64,000 nucleotides of DNA. Origin: Margaritifera margaritifera. Its lineage: Eukaryota > Mollusca > Bivalvia > Unionida > Margaritiferidae. The stretch is taken from NCBI GenBank assembly GCA_029931535.1, contig JAQPZY010001684.1, forward strand, positions 2,171,001 to 2,235,000, in the 5' to 3' direction. The translations under genes were made by a program, and so were the position numbers. The notes beneath the pieces were generated by a model, which searched no databases, was not told the DNA's origin, and saw nothing but the letters and a program-made list of their open reading frames with translations. This document shows positions 29,136 through 41,927 of the stretch, piece after piece (within the stretch, counting starts at the first letter, position 1; each line of letters starts with the position of its first letter).

Positions 29136-30550
29136 ACTATTCGACATGCTGGAAGTAAAATGTAATTAAAACTTGAGTGAACAAGCACTGATTGGATATA
29201 ATGCATCAGGGTAGTGAGTACATGTTTACATCAGGACCTGGAGATAACATTGTTTTTAATGAAATTAAATCAAAATGAAATCTTGGTAAACAAGGTCACA
29301 CACAATTTGTTTTCCAAAGTACACTATTTAGAGAGGAAACTGAACGAAGAAAAATAAGTCAGTTTAAAGCATTTTTGTATTTTCTTTTTCTATTTAAAAT
29401 ATAGCAATTTCAACGATTTGTGGAAATAATAGTCAAAAAATATGACCGTTTGGGTCAAGTAGAAGTTGAGTCAGGGCAAGTGATTTTTAAGTCACTTGCC
29501 ATGGGCCTGTGTCTGAGAAATAATTTGTTGAGCACTGCCAAAGATAATAAGATCCCCAATGTTCCATGATTCTAACTTTATTATAATTAAAGTTACAGAG
29601 GATTAACATTTTTATGCTTTGAGCTTGAACTTGAGTTTCACGCTCAAAAATGATCGCGTACACTACGTGACCTGCTTACGTATAAACACACTATTGCCAC
29701 GAATTGGATGAAAATGATGTAATGCTTCCTTAAATTACGAATTTTCTAATCATTCTTCTCCCCCTCAATGTAAACATTATAATTTTCAAGTTTTCGAAGT
29801 GATAGCCACTCGTAATATCAAAACCGTGAATCAATTTTGGGAAGAATGAATAAGTCTTTCCTCGCGTGATGTAGATTGACAAACTTTGGATACTTCATTT
29901 AAAGTCCATTGGGCAATTTAAGCATTTCGATTATTTTCATCTCTTGTTCAAAAGATACTCTGCAGGTTTCTCAGATGAAACCTAGTATTGGTCACAAAGA
30001 CGTTGAACTATTCCGATCTCTCACACACAAACGTTCTGGTGACCAAGAAGAGAATGGCTAGCTGTTTTAACATGTCAAACGCCCTCCAATTCAAGGGACT
30101 CGGGAAAAAGACATTGTTTGATAGTTGTAAGTTATAGAAAACAGCGAGTAATTTTGATCCATTTTCTAGCAAGATTGTGCTTTGACCTAATTAGATCTAG
30201 CTATAGATACCAAGTGTCAAGGGACAAAACGAAAATATAAAGTAATTGGGGGTTGATGTAATGTTCAAAGCTTTGACCTATTTGTGCAATTACTGTCAGC
30301 TATGTATCTAACAGCAACCGTATTGATGATTTGGCTGGCAATGATCTCCACTATAATTTTTTACATATTAAGATATTTTTTAAACTTAACATTTTTTCAG
30401 TCTTTACACTTTGTAAAAGACATTTATATCGTACCAAGAACATGAAGATACATGTTTCGACGTACATGTAGACACGACCTTCCAGGCATAAAGTTTTAGA
30501 AACTTTCAGCAACTACATATGGTCTTTCAATGGATTATTGTATTGAAATG
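29136..30550. other. No gene recognised
   Basis: AT-rich sequence. One perfect 9 bp hairpin, GGCAAGTGA/TCACTTGCC (about 29474-29499), lies in a short stretch with coding-like composition that may belong to the hAT relic; nothing else seen. Confidence 0.45.
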
Positions 30551-30741
30551 TACCGTATTTTGCTCGCTTATAAGTTAAGTAAAACTGCAAACAACACATC
30601 TGGGTCTAAGATGTTTGTTAGAAGTAATCAGTAGCACAAACATTTAAAAAGACCCTGATCTGCCGGCGCATTATACGACGGCAGATCAGGGTCTATGTTG
30701 TTTGTATTTTAATTCCACTTATAAGCGAGTATATACGGTGA
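30551..30741. mobile_element. Hairpin MITE, copy 1
   Basis: Ends are inverted repeats around ACCGTATNTNCTCGCTTATA. Inside lies a perfect 16 bp palindrome arm pair, AGACCCTGATCTGCCG (30650-30665) and its complement (30679-30694). Two relatives at 31.0 and 43.8 kb share the GACCCTGATCTGCC core. Confidence 0.8.
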
Positions 30742-31000
30742 TATCTCACGAAATAAAATTGTGTTCTTATTGACAAAATTGACATTTATCAGGCTGTGAT
30801 GCATCACTATCATTTCAATGCATGTTTTAATTGTATGTGCAATCGATTCAGAAGAAAAAGAAAGAGAGAACGAAAGAAAAAAGCATTTAAGTTTCTAAAT
30901 TACCATTTTGACAGCAGAAAACTTATTTTATTTAGTAGTAGATCTGATCAATCTTATACCTAGACATTGCAACTTACTGACAGGTGCAACATTTGACATA

Positions 31001-31190
31001 TACCGTATGTAATCGCGTATAAGTTGGTTCCATTTTCAAACACATAATTTGCCGACAGATCTGGGCCTATGTCATTTGTTTGGCCCAATCAGCAAAAAGC
31101 ATGCACCCAGATCTATCGACTCATTATCATGGGACAGCAGGTCAGGGTCTATGTTGTCTGCAGTTAGATCTGATATATATGCAAGTATAG
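31001..31190. mobile_element. Hairpin MITE, copy 2 (diverged)
   Basis: Begins TACCGTATGTAATCGCGTAT and ends near GCAAGTATAG, with inner blocks CAGATCTGGGCCTATG and GTCAGGGTCTATGTTG related to copy 1. Confidence 0.65.
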
Positions 31191-32220
31191 ATTGTTATCA
31201 AGTTTGTATAATTACCCAGCCCATGACCACACCTTGAATGGTACATTGGACAAGCTATCAGGCTTCTACATATAACACATTGGATCAATTTACACCATTT
31301 GATCCATTCCATATTAGTATGTATGTAATTCTTTAATATATAAGCCTGTTTGCGAAGTTTGTATTCACACACTAAATGTGCCACCGGAAAGAAAATTAAG
31401 CATGAATTTGGCAAATCAATGTTAAATGAAATCCTCTCTATCGCTTCATCTTCTTACCGCTCACGTAGGTTCGATAAAATTCATTGCCATCCAAAGGACT
31501 TAAGTGCACTTGATTTTGGGCCAGATAACTGCTTTGTAAAACTCTGAATAAAGTCAATCCGTGTTTGATAATGTGATAGGTTTGATCCGGATACTTTATC
31601 CAAGAGAAAACAGGCGTTATTATAGGCTTTATGACAGAACCTTACTTGAGGATTTGAGATATACACTTTTGCAATAAAACTTGTTTAAAATTAGATTTTT
31701 ATGATTGATGAAATAGTTACAGCATTTTCACTTATTCTGTCATTCTGACCTTTTTAGACTTACATCTTTAAAGTTTATACAAATGCGAGCAGAAAGATTG
31801 ATTTAAAACCTGGATTTTAAAAGTTAGTAAAAATGTTGCCTTTTTCAGCTCAATATACTAAACCCTTTGCTTTAAATTGCAATTTGACATTGTGCAATAT
31901 AAAGGTGCCTTGATTAGGCTATCCAACTTTCCTTTAAATAACTTTCCCAAGTTTTTTACTAATACCAATATAACATACTTCAGCTTTTCAATACACAATC
32001 TTCGTAAGGTTCAAATAAATATACATGTTTGTCACAACACACTTAGAACAGCTGATTATTGAGGTTGAAAATTGATTAAATCCTAAAGAGTCAAGCTGCC
32101 TAAATCTAGGAGTTCCCACTTAAGTAAACCCATATTTCTTCGGGCCGATGAATATTATCAAATATGTTGCAACTTCTATTATATATGACATATACGTCTA
32201 TGAAAATAAAAATGAGTTAC
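31191..32220. other. No gene recognised
   Basis: AT-rich, with only short random-looking open frames. Confidence 0.5.
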
Positions 32221-32225
32221 AGATG

Positions 32226-32226
<1 letters not shown>

Positions 32227-32283
<57 letters not shown>
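32227..32283. repeat. (TA)n microsatellite
   Basis: About 28 perfect units. Confidence 0.97.
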
Positions 32284-32286
<3 letters not shown>

Positions 32287-32821
32287 GCTTGTTTTATTTC
32301 GATTAAAAATTGTCGAGACAAATTGAAACCGCGCCATTTATTGAAACCATCACTGTAAGAATACGATGGACAAGCAACAAAATCCGTACTCAGTATAAAC
32401 ACGAAGATTTGAAGAAATAATATTCCTATTTATTATCATGTACAACTTTTTGATAGTACAGTTATTCCTAATTTTAGGTATGGCTCTGAAATCTGGGGTT
32501 TCGAAAACAGAGAAATTCTTGAAAGATTTTACCTTATATTTTATAAAGAAACGACTTAAATTATGATAGAAAACCGCGTCAAATATGGTGTACGGTGAAT
32601 GAGGCATATTCCCTCTTTCTGATTGATAAATATTTATGCCTTAATCTCGTCCAATAAATCTAATAAGTAGTCATGCCTTATTTATAAACTTCTATATCAA
32701 CTGAAGATGAGCTGTGGGTTTCATTTTCCATGGTTTTGATTATGCACCAATCATTTTGATTAACGTAGACTTGAAAAGATTTTATTACGGTACTCATTTT
32801 CATTTTCACTTTGGTTATTTT

Positions 32822-32992
32822 GCACTGTTAAAACTCGGCTTCAGCATCAACTATCAATTTACCGTACTGTTAAAACACGGCTTCAGCATCAAATATCAAT
32901 TACTGTACCGTTAAAACACGGCTTCAGCATCAAATAGCAATTTACCGTACTGTTAAAACACGGCTTCAGAATAAAATATCAATTTACCGGTT
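32822..32992 (+). repeat. 42 bp tandem repeat, four copies
   Basis: Unit contains GTTAAAACACGGCTTCAGCA and TCAAATATCAATTTACCGTA. Period is 41-42 bp. Confidence 0.92.
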
Positions 32993-33434
32993 GAAAAGCT
33001 AGATGGAATGCAATAAATAGCGATACCTGTTTTCTTTATTCAGACGGAGAAGTGAAATTCAGTTTCTATTAACTTGACTAGTTCTTCGTGAAATTAGGCT
33101 TATTTACATACCTTCATAGTTTTGGGGTCATCCAGATAAATGCAGACTGATATATCTACCACAGATAAATACACTGATATATCTACTACAGATAAATACA
33201 GACTGGTATATCTCCTACAGATTATAGATAGATTTTGTGAAATATTTTATAAGTTTATGATCAAAAGTTAATCACGTTTTCGTCATCCTCCTTACCAATA
33301 ATGTTTTCCTAAAAATCTGATTTGTATGTGTCCTAGGAAATATGTTTTGTTTTCTTTTTTCTATTATAATCTAAATGATTATGCTGATATAATTGTTCTG
33401 TTTCAGGTATTTTTCCTGTTTATTACTAATTGCA

Positions 33435-33436
<2 letters not shown>

Positions 33437-33497
<61 letters not shown>
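33437..33497. repeat. (TA)n microsatellite
   Basis: About 30 perfect units. Confidence 0.97.
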
Positions 33498-33498
<1 letters not shown>

Positions 33499-33590
33499 CG
33501 TTCTCAGATTTAATGCCACGGATCTTTCTTTATGTCTGTATCCCCTCATACTATGAAGGTATCATGGGGGAATACATAATTTGAACATTT

Positions 33591-34520
33591 GAACTCAGAA
33601 GTCTGTTTTCATAGTAGGAATGAACTCAGAAGTCTGTTTTCATAGTAGGAATGAACTCAGAAGTATGTTTTCATAATAGGAATGAACTCAGGAGTCTGTT
33701 TTCATAGTAGGAATGAACTCAGAAGTCTGTTTTCATAGTAGGAATGAACTCAGAAGTCTGTTTTCATAATAGGAATGAACTCAGGAGTCTGTTTTCATAG
33801 TAGGAATGAACTCAGGAGTCTGTTTTCATAGTAGGAATGAACTCAGAAGTCTGTTTTCATAGTTGGAATGAACTCAGGAGTCTGTTTTCATAGTAGGAAT
33901 GAACTCAGGAGTCTGTTTTCATAGTTGGAATGAACTCAGAAGTCTGTTTTCATAGTAGGAATGAACTCAGAAGTCTGTTTTCATAGTAGGAATGAACTCA
34001 GAAGTCTGTTTTCATAGTAGGAATGAACTCAGGAGTCTGTTTTCATAGTAGGAATGAACTCAGAAGTCTGTTTTCATAGTAGGAATGAACTCAGAAGTCT
34101 GTTTTCATAATAGGAATGAACTCAGAAGTCTGTATTCATAGTAGGAATGAACTCAGGAGTCTGTTTTCATAGTTGGAATGAACTCAGAAGTCTGTTTTCA
34201 TAGTTGGAATGAACTCAGAAGTCTGTTTTCATAGTAGGAATGAACTCAGGAGTCTGTTTTCATAATAGGAATGAACTCAGGAGTCTGTTTTCATAGTTGG
34301 AATGAACTCAGAAGTCTGTTTTCATAGTAGGAATGAACTCAGAAGTCTGTTTTCATAATTGGAATGAACTCAGAAGTCTGTTTTCATAATTGGAATGAAC
34401 TCAGAAGTCTGTTTTCATAATTGGAATGAACTCAGAAGTCTGTTTTCATAATAGGAATGAACTCAGAAGTCTGTTTTCATAATAGGAATGAACTCAGAAG
34501 TCTGTTTTCATTGTATGAAA
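33591..34520 (+). repeat. 31 bp minisatellite, about 30 copies
   Basis: Unit GAACTCAGAAGTCTGTTTTC plus ATAGTAGGAAT, 31 bp; 930 bp in all. Two sites vary repeatedly: CAGAAG/CAGGAG and ATAGTAGG/ATAATAGG/ATAGTTGG/ATAATTGG. The order of variants suggests local block duplications. Confidence 0.97.
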
Positions 34521-34562
34521 GAAAATGGTCAATATTCTTATTCCTACTAAGTTATAGAATAA

Positions 34563-34979
34563 AAAAGAGACAATGGAAATATGTACTCCTGTATTAGAAA
34601 AGAGACAATGGAAATAGGTACTCCTGTATTAGAAAAGAGACAATGGAAATAGGTACTCCTGTATTAGAAAAGAGACAATGGAAATAGGTACTCCTGTATT
34701 AGAAAAGAGACAATGGAAATAGGTACTCCTGTATTAGAAAAGAGACAATGGAAATAGGTACTCCTGTATTAGAAAAGAGACAATGGAAATAGGTACTCCT
34801 GTATTAGAAAAGAGACAATGGAAATAGGTACTCCTGTATTAGAAAAGAGACAATGGAAATAGGTACTCCTGTACTAGAAAAGAGACAATGGAAATAGGTA
34901 CTCCTGTATTAGAAAAGAGACAATGGAAATAGGTACTCCTGTTCTAGAAAAGAGACAATGGAAATAGGTGCTCCTGTAA
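34563..34979 (+). repeat. 35 bp minisatellite, about 12 copies
   Basis: Unit AAAAGAGACAATGGAAATAG plus GTACTCCTGTATTAG. Very homogeneous apart from the first and last copies. It lies only about 40 bp after the 31 bp array. Confidence 0.97.
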
Positions 34980-35184
34980 CACCAACATACCATGTGCTTG
35001 TAATACTTTTTTCAATTTGCTTGTAGTTACATTGAAAACTTATTTCGTTATGATAAAATGTGTAATTATAGTTGGGTTTTTTTATTTGCAGGTCACATCC
35101 ATTTAGCAAGTAACAAACAGATTAGGAAATATTTATTTTGTGTAATATATCTAGCACCTTTTATACAGTTCGACGCAAATGTCT

Positions 35185-35217
<33 letters not shown>

Positions 35218-35801
35218 AAATCTTATTCATCAAAAACCTCCAATTGCCTATTTTGACTCATCCAATTCCGCTGATGACGTTGTCAGGGGCCTTACAAGAA
35301 ATTTTCTATATTTTCCTTGTTTGAATCTCGCAAATAAAGTTGCGAAGGGGTGACTTGAAATTGACATAGCTTCAATACCCATTGAGATACAGAGCTGAAA
35401 TTTTAAACACAAATAGAAATGTCAATTTTCTACAACTTTGACTGAAATATTACCTAGTTTTTTTCCACTCTTTATACTATATTCTTGAGCTGGACGTTGA
35501 CCAATGAATTTTCAGACATTAGTATTGACTGAGACAAAGTTAGAGGTTCAACATTCTAGATGGCACAGTTTTGCTCCGTAAGCTGAGATGCAGACCATAG
35601 TGTGTCACCAGGTTAGTACACTAGAATGTTTAGTCATGTCGCCATATTAAAATTTGGTTATGGTAGAGTTTCTTACTATTAAAAGAAATGTATACAAATT
35701 GGACTTAAGACATTGCTGGAGCTGATGTCTTTCCACACCCCTCTTCTTGCAAACTTTGCTATAGATCCAGTGTAATAGTGTAATGCAAAGGTTATTGTTT
35801 G

Positions 35802-35802
<1 letters not shown>

Positions 35803-35863
<61 letters not shown>

Positions 35864-35880
35864 ATAGATAGATAGATAGA

Positions 35881-35923
<43 letters not shown>
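35803..35923. repeat. Compound microsatellite (TA)n(GATA)n(TG)n
   Basis: TA units to 35861, four GATA units, then about 20 TG units. Confidence 0.95.
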
Positions 35924-35924
<1 letters not shown>

Positions 35925-36287
35925 CAAGTAGTCGTTATTTTGACCTTTTCGGTCGTTTTATCAAAGAAATGAGTATTATTACGAATTAGATCAAAAATTA
36001 TTCATTTATATCAGTGAATTAAATTTAAAATAGCCCTTAAAGCTGCAACCAAAGCTAACTATGCCAGGTTTATATAAATAACATTCTGGCAACCAACCAC
36101 CCTTCAATTTCCAATACAGTCAACTGAAAATAAATAACGGACTCTACAATGTTACTGTATTGAATTCGGATGTAAGTATGTCACATATCTAACAAAGAAC
36201 ATATGCGGTGCCATTTTCTACTATAGAAATAAATTGCGCAGTTGTGTCTATAGCTCCAAGGAATTCATTAAATCCTTATGAATATAA

Positions 36288-36515
36288 ACTGTGAAGAAAG
36301 AAAAAAAATGTATGAAAAAGGGGAGGTAATGTGTGTTAACCGCGTGAGCAAAGATAAATAAATAATATTGGTAACAAGCAATATTGTATATTCACTGTGG
36401 GGAAAGAAAGAAAAAAATGTATGAAAAAGGGGAGGTAATGTGTGTTAACCGCGTGATCAAAGATAAATAAATAATATTGGTAACAAGCAATATTGTATAT
36501 TCACTGTGGGGAAAG
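36288..36515 (+). repeat. 109 bp tandem duplication, two copies
   Basis: A block containing GGGGAGGTAATGTGTGTTAA and CAAGCAATATTGTATATTCA is repeated with almost no change at a 109 bp spacing. Confidence 0.93.
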
Positions 36516-36913
36516 AAAATTTCAACTTAAAAAATAAAGCAAAAAATCTGAAGACACCACCCATTTCAAATAAAATACTTGTTTTAACTTCAACACGGGA
36601 GAACAGCCAAGTGTGTATTTCTCGAGAATTATCGGGTGAAACCTTAGAAAGTTGCACAGTAATTGAGAACATGACAAATCCCACCCCATCCCCTTCAAGA
36701 GTGCCTTTACTCTCTTATTTAATTGTTCACCGTACACGTTTACAAAACGGCTGGCTCCACTTTGCATTATGAATCGTATTTTTGTTTCTCTCTATTCATT
36801 CTTCAGTCTTTGAGAAACACACTTCAGAAGAGTATATCTTAAACGTCGTGTGGTAACAATTCTTGGGATATCTCTTTTTTAGTTTGTTTTTCAATTTTAC
36901 AAGTATTTTTATC

Positions 36914-36914
<1 letters not shown>

Positions 36915-36968
<54 letters not shown>
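36915..36968. repeat. (TC)n microsatellite
   Basis: About 27 units. Confidence 0.97.
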
Positions 36969-36972
<4 letters not shown>

Positions 36973-37519
36973 GCGATCACCAACATTTTGTTTCCCAATG
37001 CAAACAAAATGAGGACATAGGTTATGTTAGAACTACTATTTTATTTGTATTTCCCAAGTATTCTGCATTCTCGCGAACTTAAAACATGACCAACAGCACA
37101 ATCTTACAATATGATGTCGACATAAACTTCAACCAATAGATTACATGCCTTACCTTCAGAGCGCATCATCGGACGTTTAAAGAAAGTGACAAACAATTTT
37201 CTGCAAATTACGAGATGAACGAAATTATGCATACAAAGTGTATGAAACAATTGTATCTGCCTCACTGAGTTGTTTTTTTAGGGTGTCGAACAGCTGGGTA
37301 GCTAAGTTTGTATTCTCCACTCTAATCGGATCGTTTTTACTTAAAAATGAAAATGAATATGAATACATTGTAAAACAAAACACTCATATGCTTGCGTTAT
37401 ACAGAGAAACGTTATTAAACCGGAAACCGTGACAACCAAAACTTTCGGTCGCTTTGTATTGAGACTGGTATTATAAAGAGGTTTGATTAGTATTGGAACG
37501 GCCTTATGGGGACCAAGTT

Positions 37520-37999
37520 CGGTGGCCAGTCTGTGAAGTAGGCTGAATTAAATCTGTAATGTAGGTTTAATTACAGTCTGTACAGTTGGCTGTGTTATGT
37601 AGGTTTGGCTACCGTCTGCAAAAATGGCTGTGTTACGATCTGTAATGTAGGCTGGGTTACAGTTTACAATGTAGACTGTTTTAAAGTCTGTAATGTAGGC
37701 TAGGTTACAGTCAAAAAGTAGGCTTGGTTACAGTCTGTAAGCTTGGCTGTGTTACAATCCGCAATGTAGGCAAAGTTACGGTCTATACTGTACACTGAGT
37801 TACAGTCTGTAGTGTACACGGAGTTACAGTCTATACTGTACACTGAGTTACAGTCTGTAATGTAGGTTGAGCTACAGTCTATAATCTACACTGAGTTACA
37901 GTCTGTAGTGTACACGGAGTTACAGTCTATACTGTACACTGAGTTACAGTCTGTAGTGTAGGTTGAGCTACAGTCTATAATGTAGGCTCGGTTACAAAG
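37520..37999 (+). repeat. 24 bp minisatellite, about 19 copies, strongly diverged at its left side
   Basis: Unit close to GAGTTACAGTCTGTAATGTA plus GGCT or CACT. Copies at the right half alternate between two subtypes (TGTACACG and TGTACACT), giving a higher-order pattern. Confidence 0.88.
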
Positions 38000-39243
38000 A
38001 GAGCGGTTTAGGGAAATTTCGCTGTATTTGCGTCTTCATTTTAAAGATGCGATCTTGATCTCTTTGATATCATCCAAGATTAAAATATTTGTTTCTTGAA
38101 GAAAATTACAATCAACATTCAGGTTCAAATGTGTTGATTACTATAGTTGTTGAAAAGTGTGGCTTGTCGAGCAGCTAGTCGTCATCGTCTTTATCATGTA
38201 TATTACAATCGTTTCATTACGTAATTTCAACGTGAATAAATAAACATGTACATAGAAAATTAGTTTTCTTGCTTTATTTGCCAAAAATGTAACGCTCTAC
38301 ATTACGTTTTTATTTACAGTAAGTATTTAGTAGTAAAGATTGCATACCTATATTTGAATACATAGATTCTCTCTGTGACAATACGATTATGAAGTCTGTC
38401 AAACGTTTTGTACTTTCAAAATAGGTGAAGACTTAAATATCTTTAACTGCATGTCTTTTCGAGAGCACGTAATTGAACATATGCTATTTTTAAGCTGCAT
38501 GTGAGAAAACTGTTTGTAACACTATTCTTGTTTACCGTTTCTTTCCGCACACACTCAGTTCGAAAATAATACCAATCGAGCTTTGTGATGTGAGAATTAT
38601 TTGTAACACCAATCGCTTTTAATGAATTAATAAATGTTTTAAAAATCACTCGTTGGGGTAAATAGTGAATGCGACGAAGTATAGAAAGATAACCTAAATC
38701 GTTGTTCGTAATAACAATGACAGTATGTAAAGTAATTGATACTATACTAATAAAATTTAGACCTCATCAAATAAAAGCGGATATATTTATTTTATTGCAA
38801 ACTTAGGATTTACTGCCTATACATCACTTTCTAGCTCTAAAACAGTGGTTCATACATTTCTTAATCTGATTTCGGTTCTGCTCGGTCAGTTTCCTGCATT
38901 TAGGCTCAATTGTACCTATGATATGCATGCTTTAGTCTCTTTTTCATAGGAAAACATAGATAGGACAAATTTGGAAGTACATATGAAAATATGTTCACTT
39001 TGTAATAGTACTATCGTGGACAATTACCTTTTAATTTTTAAGGCTCTTTCTTCAATAACCAAGGTAAACTGTGTATATTGATGAATTTTTTTAAAGACAG
39101 ACATCTCACTTTGAAATATTAGTTAACATTGTTTATTACTAAGAATGTGAAATTTCAAAAGGTGTGCAATTTATATAACTAAGCACGTGTTCAATAGGCG
39201 TCAAACACGCCAAGGTTACATATTGATATTCCTCCATTAGTAA

Positions 39244-39315
<72 letters not shown>

Positions 39316-40990
39316 CATTAGTCATTAGAATAATGACATCATACGTTAAACCTAATAAGACCACACTAAATTTTGTGTAAATACTTTCACACTAATCTGT
39401 AGGACATTATATAATTGTGTAAATTATATCTTTTCATCTTCATATGGCAATTATGCAATTATGACACGGAGCAACTAAACTTCTGTTCTGCTCTGTTCTA
39501 ACTGATTAGCTTCCATAATGTTAGAAAACATGTTATTCTATGCTCCATTTTTATAAATTTAAACTTTTTGATACTGCGACAAATTTGATTAAATTCCACC
39601 ATAGGCAAGTTAAGTAAGCGATGTCAATACTGTTCCTCCCAATGTTTTTTTTTTTTTTTTTTTTTCTTTCTTTTTTTCTAGGGGCTCAAAGTCACCCTAT
39701 GTAGAACCAAGACGATGACACGTCGATTCCCGATGTCATAAGCATTTTGAAAGTGCATTTATCATATCAGGAAAATCAGAAAAGCTTCCTTCTTTAAAAT
39801 CAAAATTATTTTTCTTCAAGAACAAATAAATGCTGTTAGGCCAGAGATGAATTATGAAAAAATAAATGCAAAAATTTTCTCCCTTAAATATAATTTGTAT
39901 ATTATAGAATAAGATGTATTTTTGATACTACTGGGTCTTTATTTAGGTAGAGTTTCCTCTTGGGAAAAGTATTTTTTTATTTTATTTGGCTATTACAGCA
40001 CATTTCCACTATTTGGCTATTACTGCACATTTCCACTATTGGCTATAACTGCACATTTCCAAAACAAAGCGTGGTGCATATAAAACATGTGCGGAGAAGT
40101 ACGAGATTTGACAGCGTTTTTGATTACTGGAGTTTTTGAGGACTTACCTAGATTTAGGACGCAAAATATTACGTCATTAGTCGGACATTTATCTTCACTT
40201 CCATAAAGATATAAAACTACTCCAGTGTGATTATTTCTAAAAATTGCCTATTTTTATTCGGCTACTCACGGCAACACTAAACACTATAGGGGAAGATACA
40301 TGCACCTGCATGCACCATGTCAGATGAAATTCCACCCACTGCAATGCATTACAATGCAGTCATCAAAAAACGTGTATATATTTTTATGCTCAATGGAGGA
40401 CGGAGAAACTGAGTAAATAAAATATCTGCATGACAAACATTTTTTCGGATTATTTCACCCGTTTATTTTCACACTCTCCCACCGTCCAACCCTCCAAAAG
40501 TGTGTAAAAATCAGTACAACTTTTTATTTTCAACCCCATTACAAATGGAAACCAAATAAAAGTGTGAAAATGAAATTAGTAAAGGATTATCAAGCGACAC
40601 ACAAATATGTACAAAATCAACATAAAAGTGGACAATGAATGGACTGTTTTCCGACAAAATTACTTATTCATGACACCTTTGTTAATGATGATGGCGATAC
40701 TTTGGGATAACTTATCAATACCTCTAGTATTAAAAATTTGCCCCATAGCCAAACATAAGAAACTGTTTAGTGTTTAGTGCCGAATTTCTATAGATATTTT
40801 GTGTCTTGCACCTAATACTAAAGGTTGTTTACTTCCGATTTCGCGTCACAGTTCATAGGGAGCATTACATTCAATTATTAAGCTTTAATTGTTACTGGTG
40901 TATAAAAATAATATAAAGCGATTTGAAATACAGAGTAACCTTGGTCTATCTTTTTTATTATATCATTAGAATATACACGATATAATCGGA
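38000..40990. other. No gene recognised; (TA)n tract and a 27 bp triplet repeat
   Basis: A (TA)n tract lies at 39246-39311, a T-rich run at about 39646-39680, and three imperfect copies of a 27 bp unit (GGCTATTACTGCACATTTCC) at about 39989-40065. A possible polyadenylation signal for the GTPase gene (AATAAA on minus) lies at about 40953-40958. Nothing else is supported. Confidence 0.5.
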
Positions 40991-41261
40991 AATGCATCAT
41001 ACCCGTCGCAGAAGAAAACCGATGATGAGGCTGACATCTCCATCTTTGACATTTTTACTTGAACAGATAGGAAGTAATACAACTAGATAAGATAGATAGA
41101 CAGATACATTCAATAAAATAGAGTCTTGTAAATACATTTTTATCAGTAGAATGAACAAGAATTGAAATTCACAATTCAACATTGTATACAATTTTCAAGA
41201 CATATTTTCATACGAATGTGAGTTGATTTTTTCTCCTTTTTATCTTGCCTTTTGAACATGG

Positions 41262-41897
41262 TCACAAAATCACACATCGATTCCTACGCAGAGCGTCCTG
41301 TACACGTACTGAAGTTGGCTTATGCCCGTAGTCAATATGGTCAATTGTCTTCATGAGTTCCTTGAATAATAGCACAACGTGCCAATTACACTTAGCTGAA
41401 CACTCGATGTAACCACATTTCCAATGTTTCTTCACCATGCTGGCGACTTCCCGCCTTGAAATCCCTCGTTCTTCCGAAAGATCGTGTTTATTGCCAACTA
41501 CGAATAGAGGAACATCGTGCATGTCACGACTTTCGAGTATCTGATCTCGAATATTTTTTATGTACTGGAAACTCTCTTCAGATGTGATATCATAAACAAG
41601 GATATAAGCTGTGGCATTTCGAAGGCCATATCCTCGAAAATCCGTCCATTCGTATAACGAATTCACTGGGAAGTAAGGAATGTATGGGCAGTCTATGATC
41701 TTCAATTCATACAAATGATCATTGATAATCACTGAAGGTAAATACACATGTTTCCTCTCCGTGGGTATGTATTCCGCATTGAATTCCTGGTTTACAAATT
41801 GACGAATAATCGAAGATTTCCCGACACCTGGGGCACCAAGAACGGCCAATTTGATCCTTTGTTGGTCGGAATCAATCGTCAAATGACTCGCGGTCAT
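41262..41897 (-). CDS. RASL10: Ras-like small GTPase, RASL10 type
   Basis: This resembles RASL10A/B, atypical membrane-bound Ras-family GTPases whose partners are poorly known. The frame is uninterrupted and contains G1 'GAPGVGKSS' for the phosphate-binding loop, the switch I threonine in 'EYIPTERKHVYL', an atypical switch II region 'IIDCPYIPYFP' lacking the DxxG motif (as in RASL10 proteins), 'RGYGLRNATAYILVYDI', G4 'GNKHDL' and G5 'ECSAKCNW'. The C-terminus is 'RRNRCVIL', a basic stretch plus a CAAX prenylation box. An upstream in-frame ATG (41927) is possible, but the ATG at 41897 has the better context and follows a splice-acceptor-like CCTTCATTTGCAG; from it the protein is 211 residues, close to vertebrate RASL10B. 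The whole domain is in one exon. This is the only confident host gene in the window. Confidence 0.9.
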   Translation of the reverse strand: MTASHLTIDSDQQRIKLAVLGAPGVGKSSIIRQFVNQEFNAEYIPTERKHVYLPSVIINDHLYELKIIDCPYIPYFPVNSLYEWTDFRGYGLRNATAYILVYDITSEESFQYIKNIRDQILESRDMHDVPLFVVGNKHDLSEERGISRREVASMVKKHWKCGYIECSAKCNWHVVLLFKELMKTIDHIDYGHKPTSVRVQDALRRNRCVIL

Positions 41898-41927
41898 CTT
41901 GACGTAAACTGCAAATGAAGGATTCAT

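Noticed and set aside
35138..35353. Frame with a Ser/Leu run and a hydrophobic end
   Set aside because: Generated by a (TC)n tract; no conserved features.
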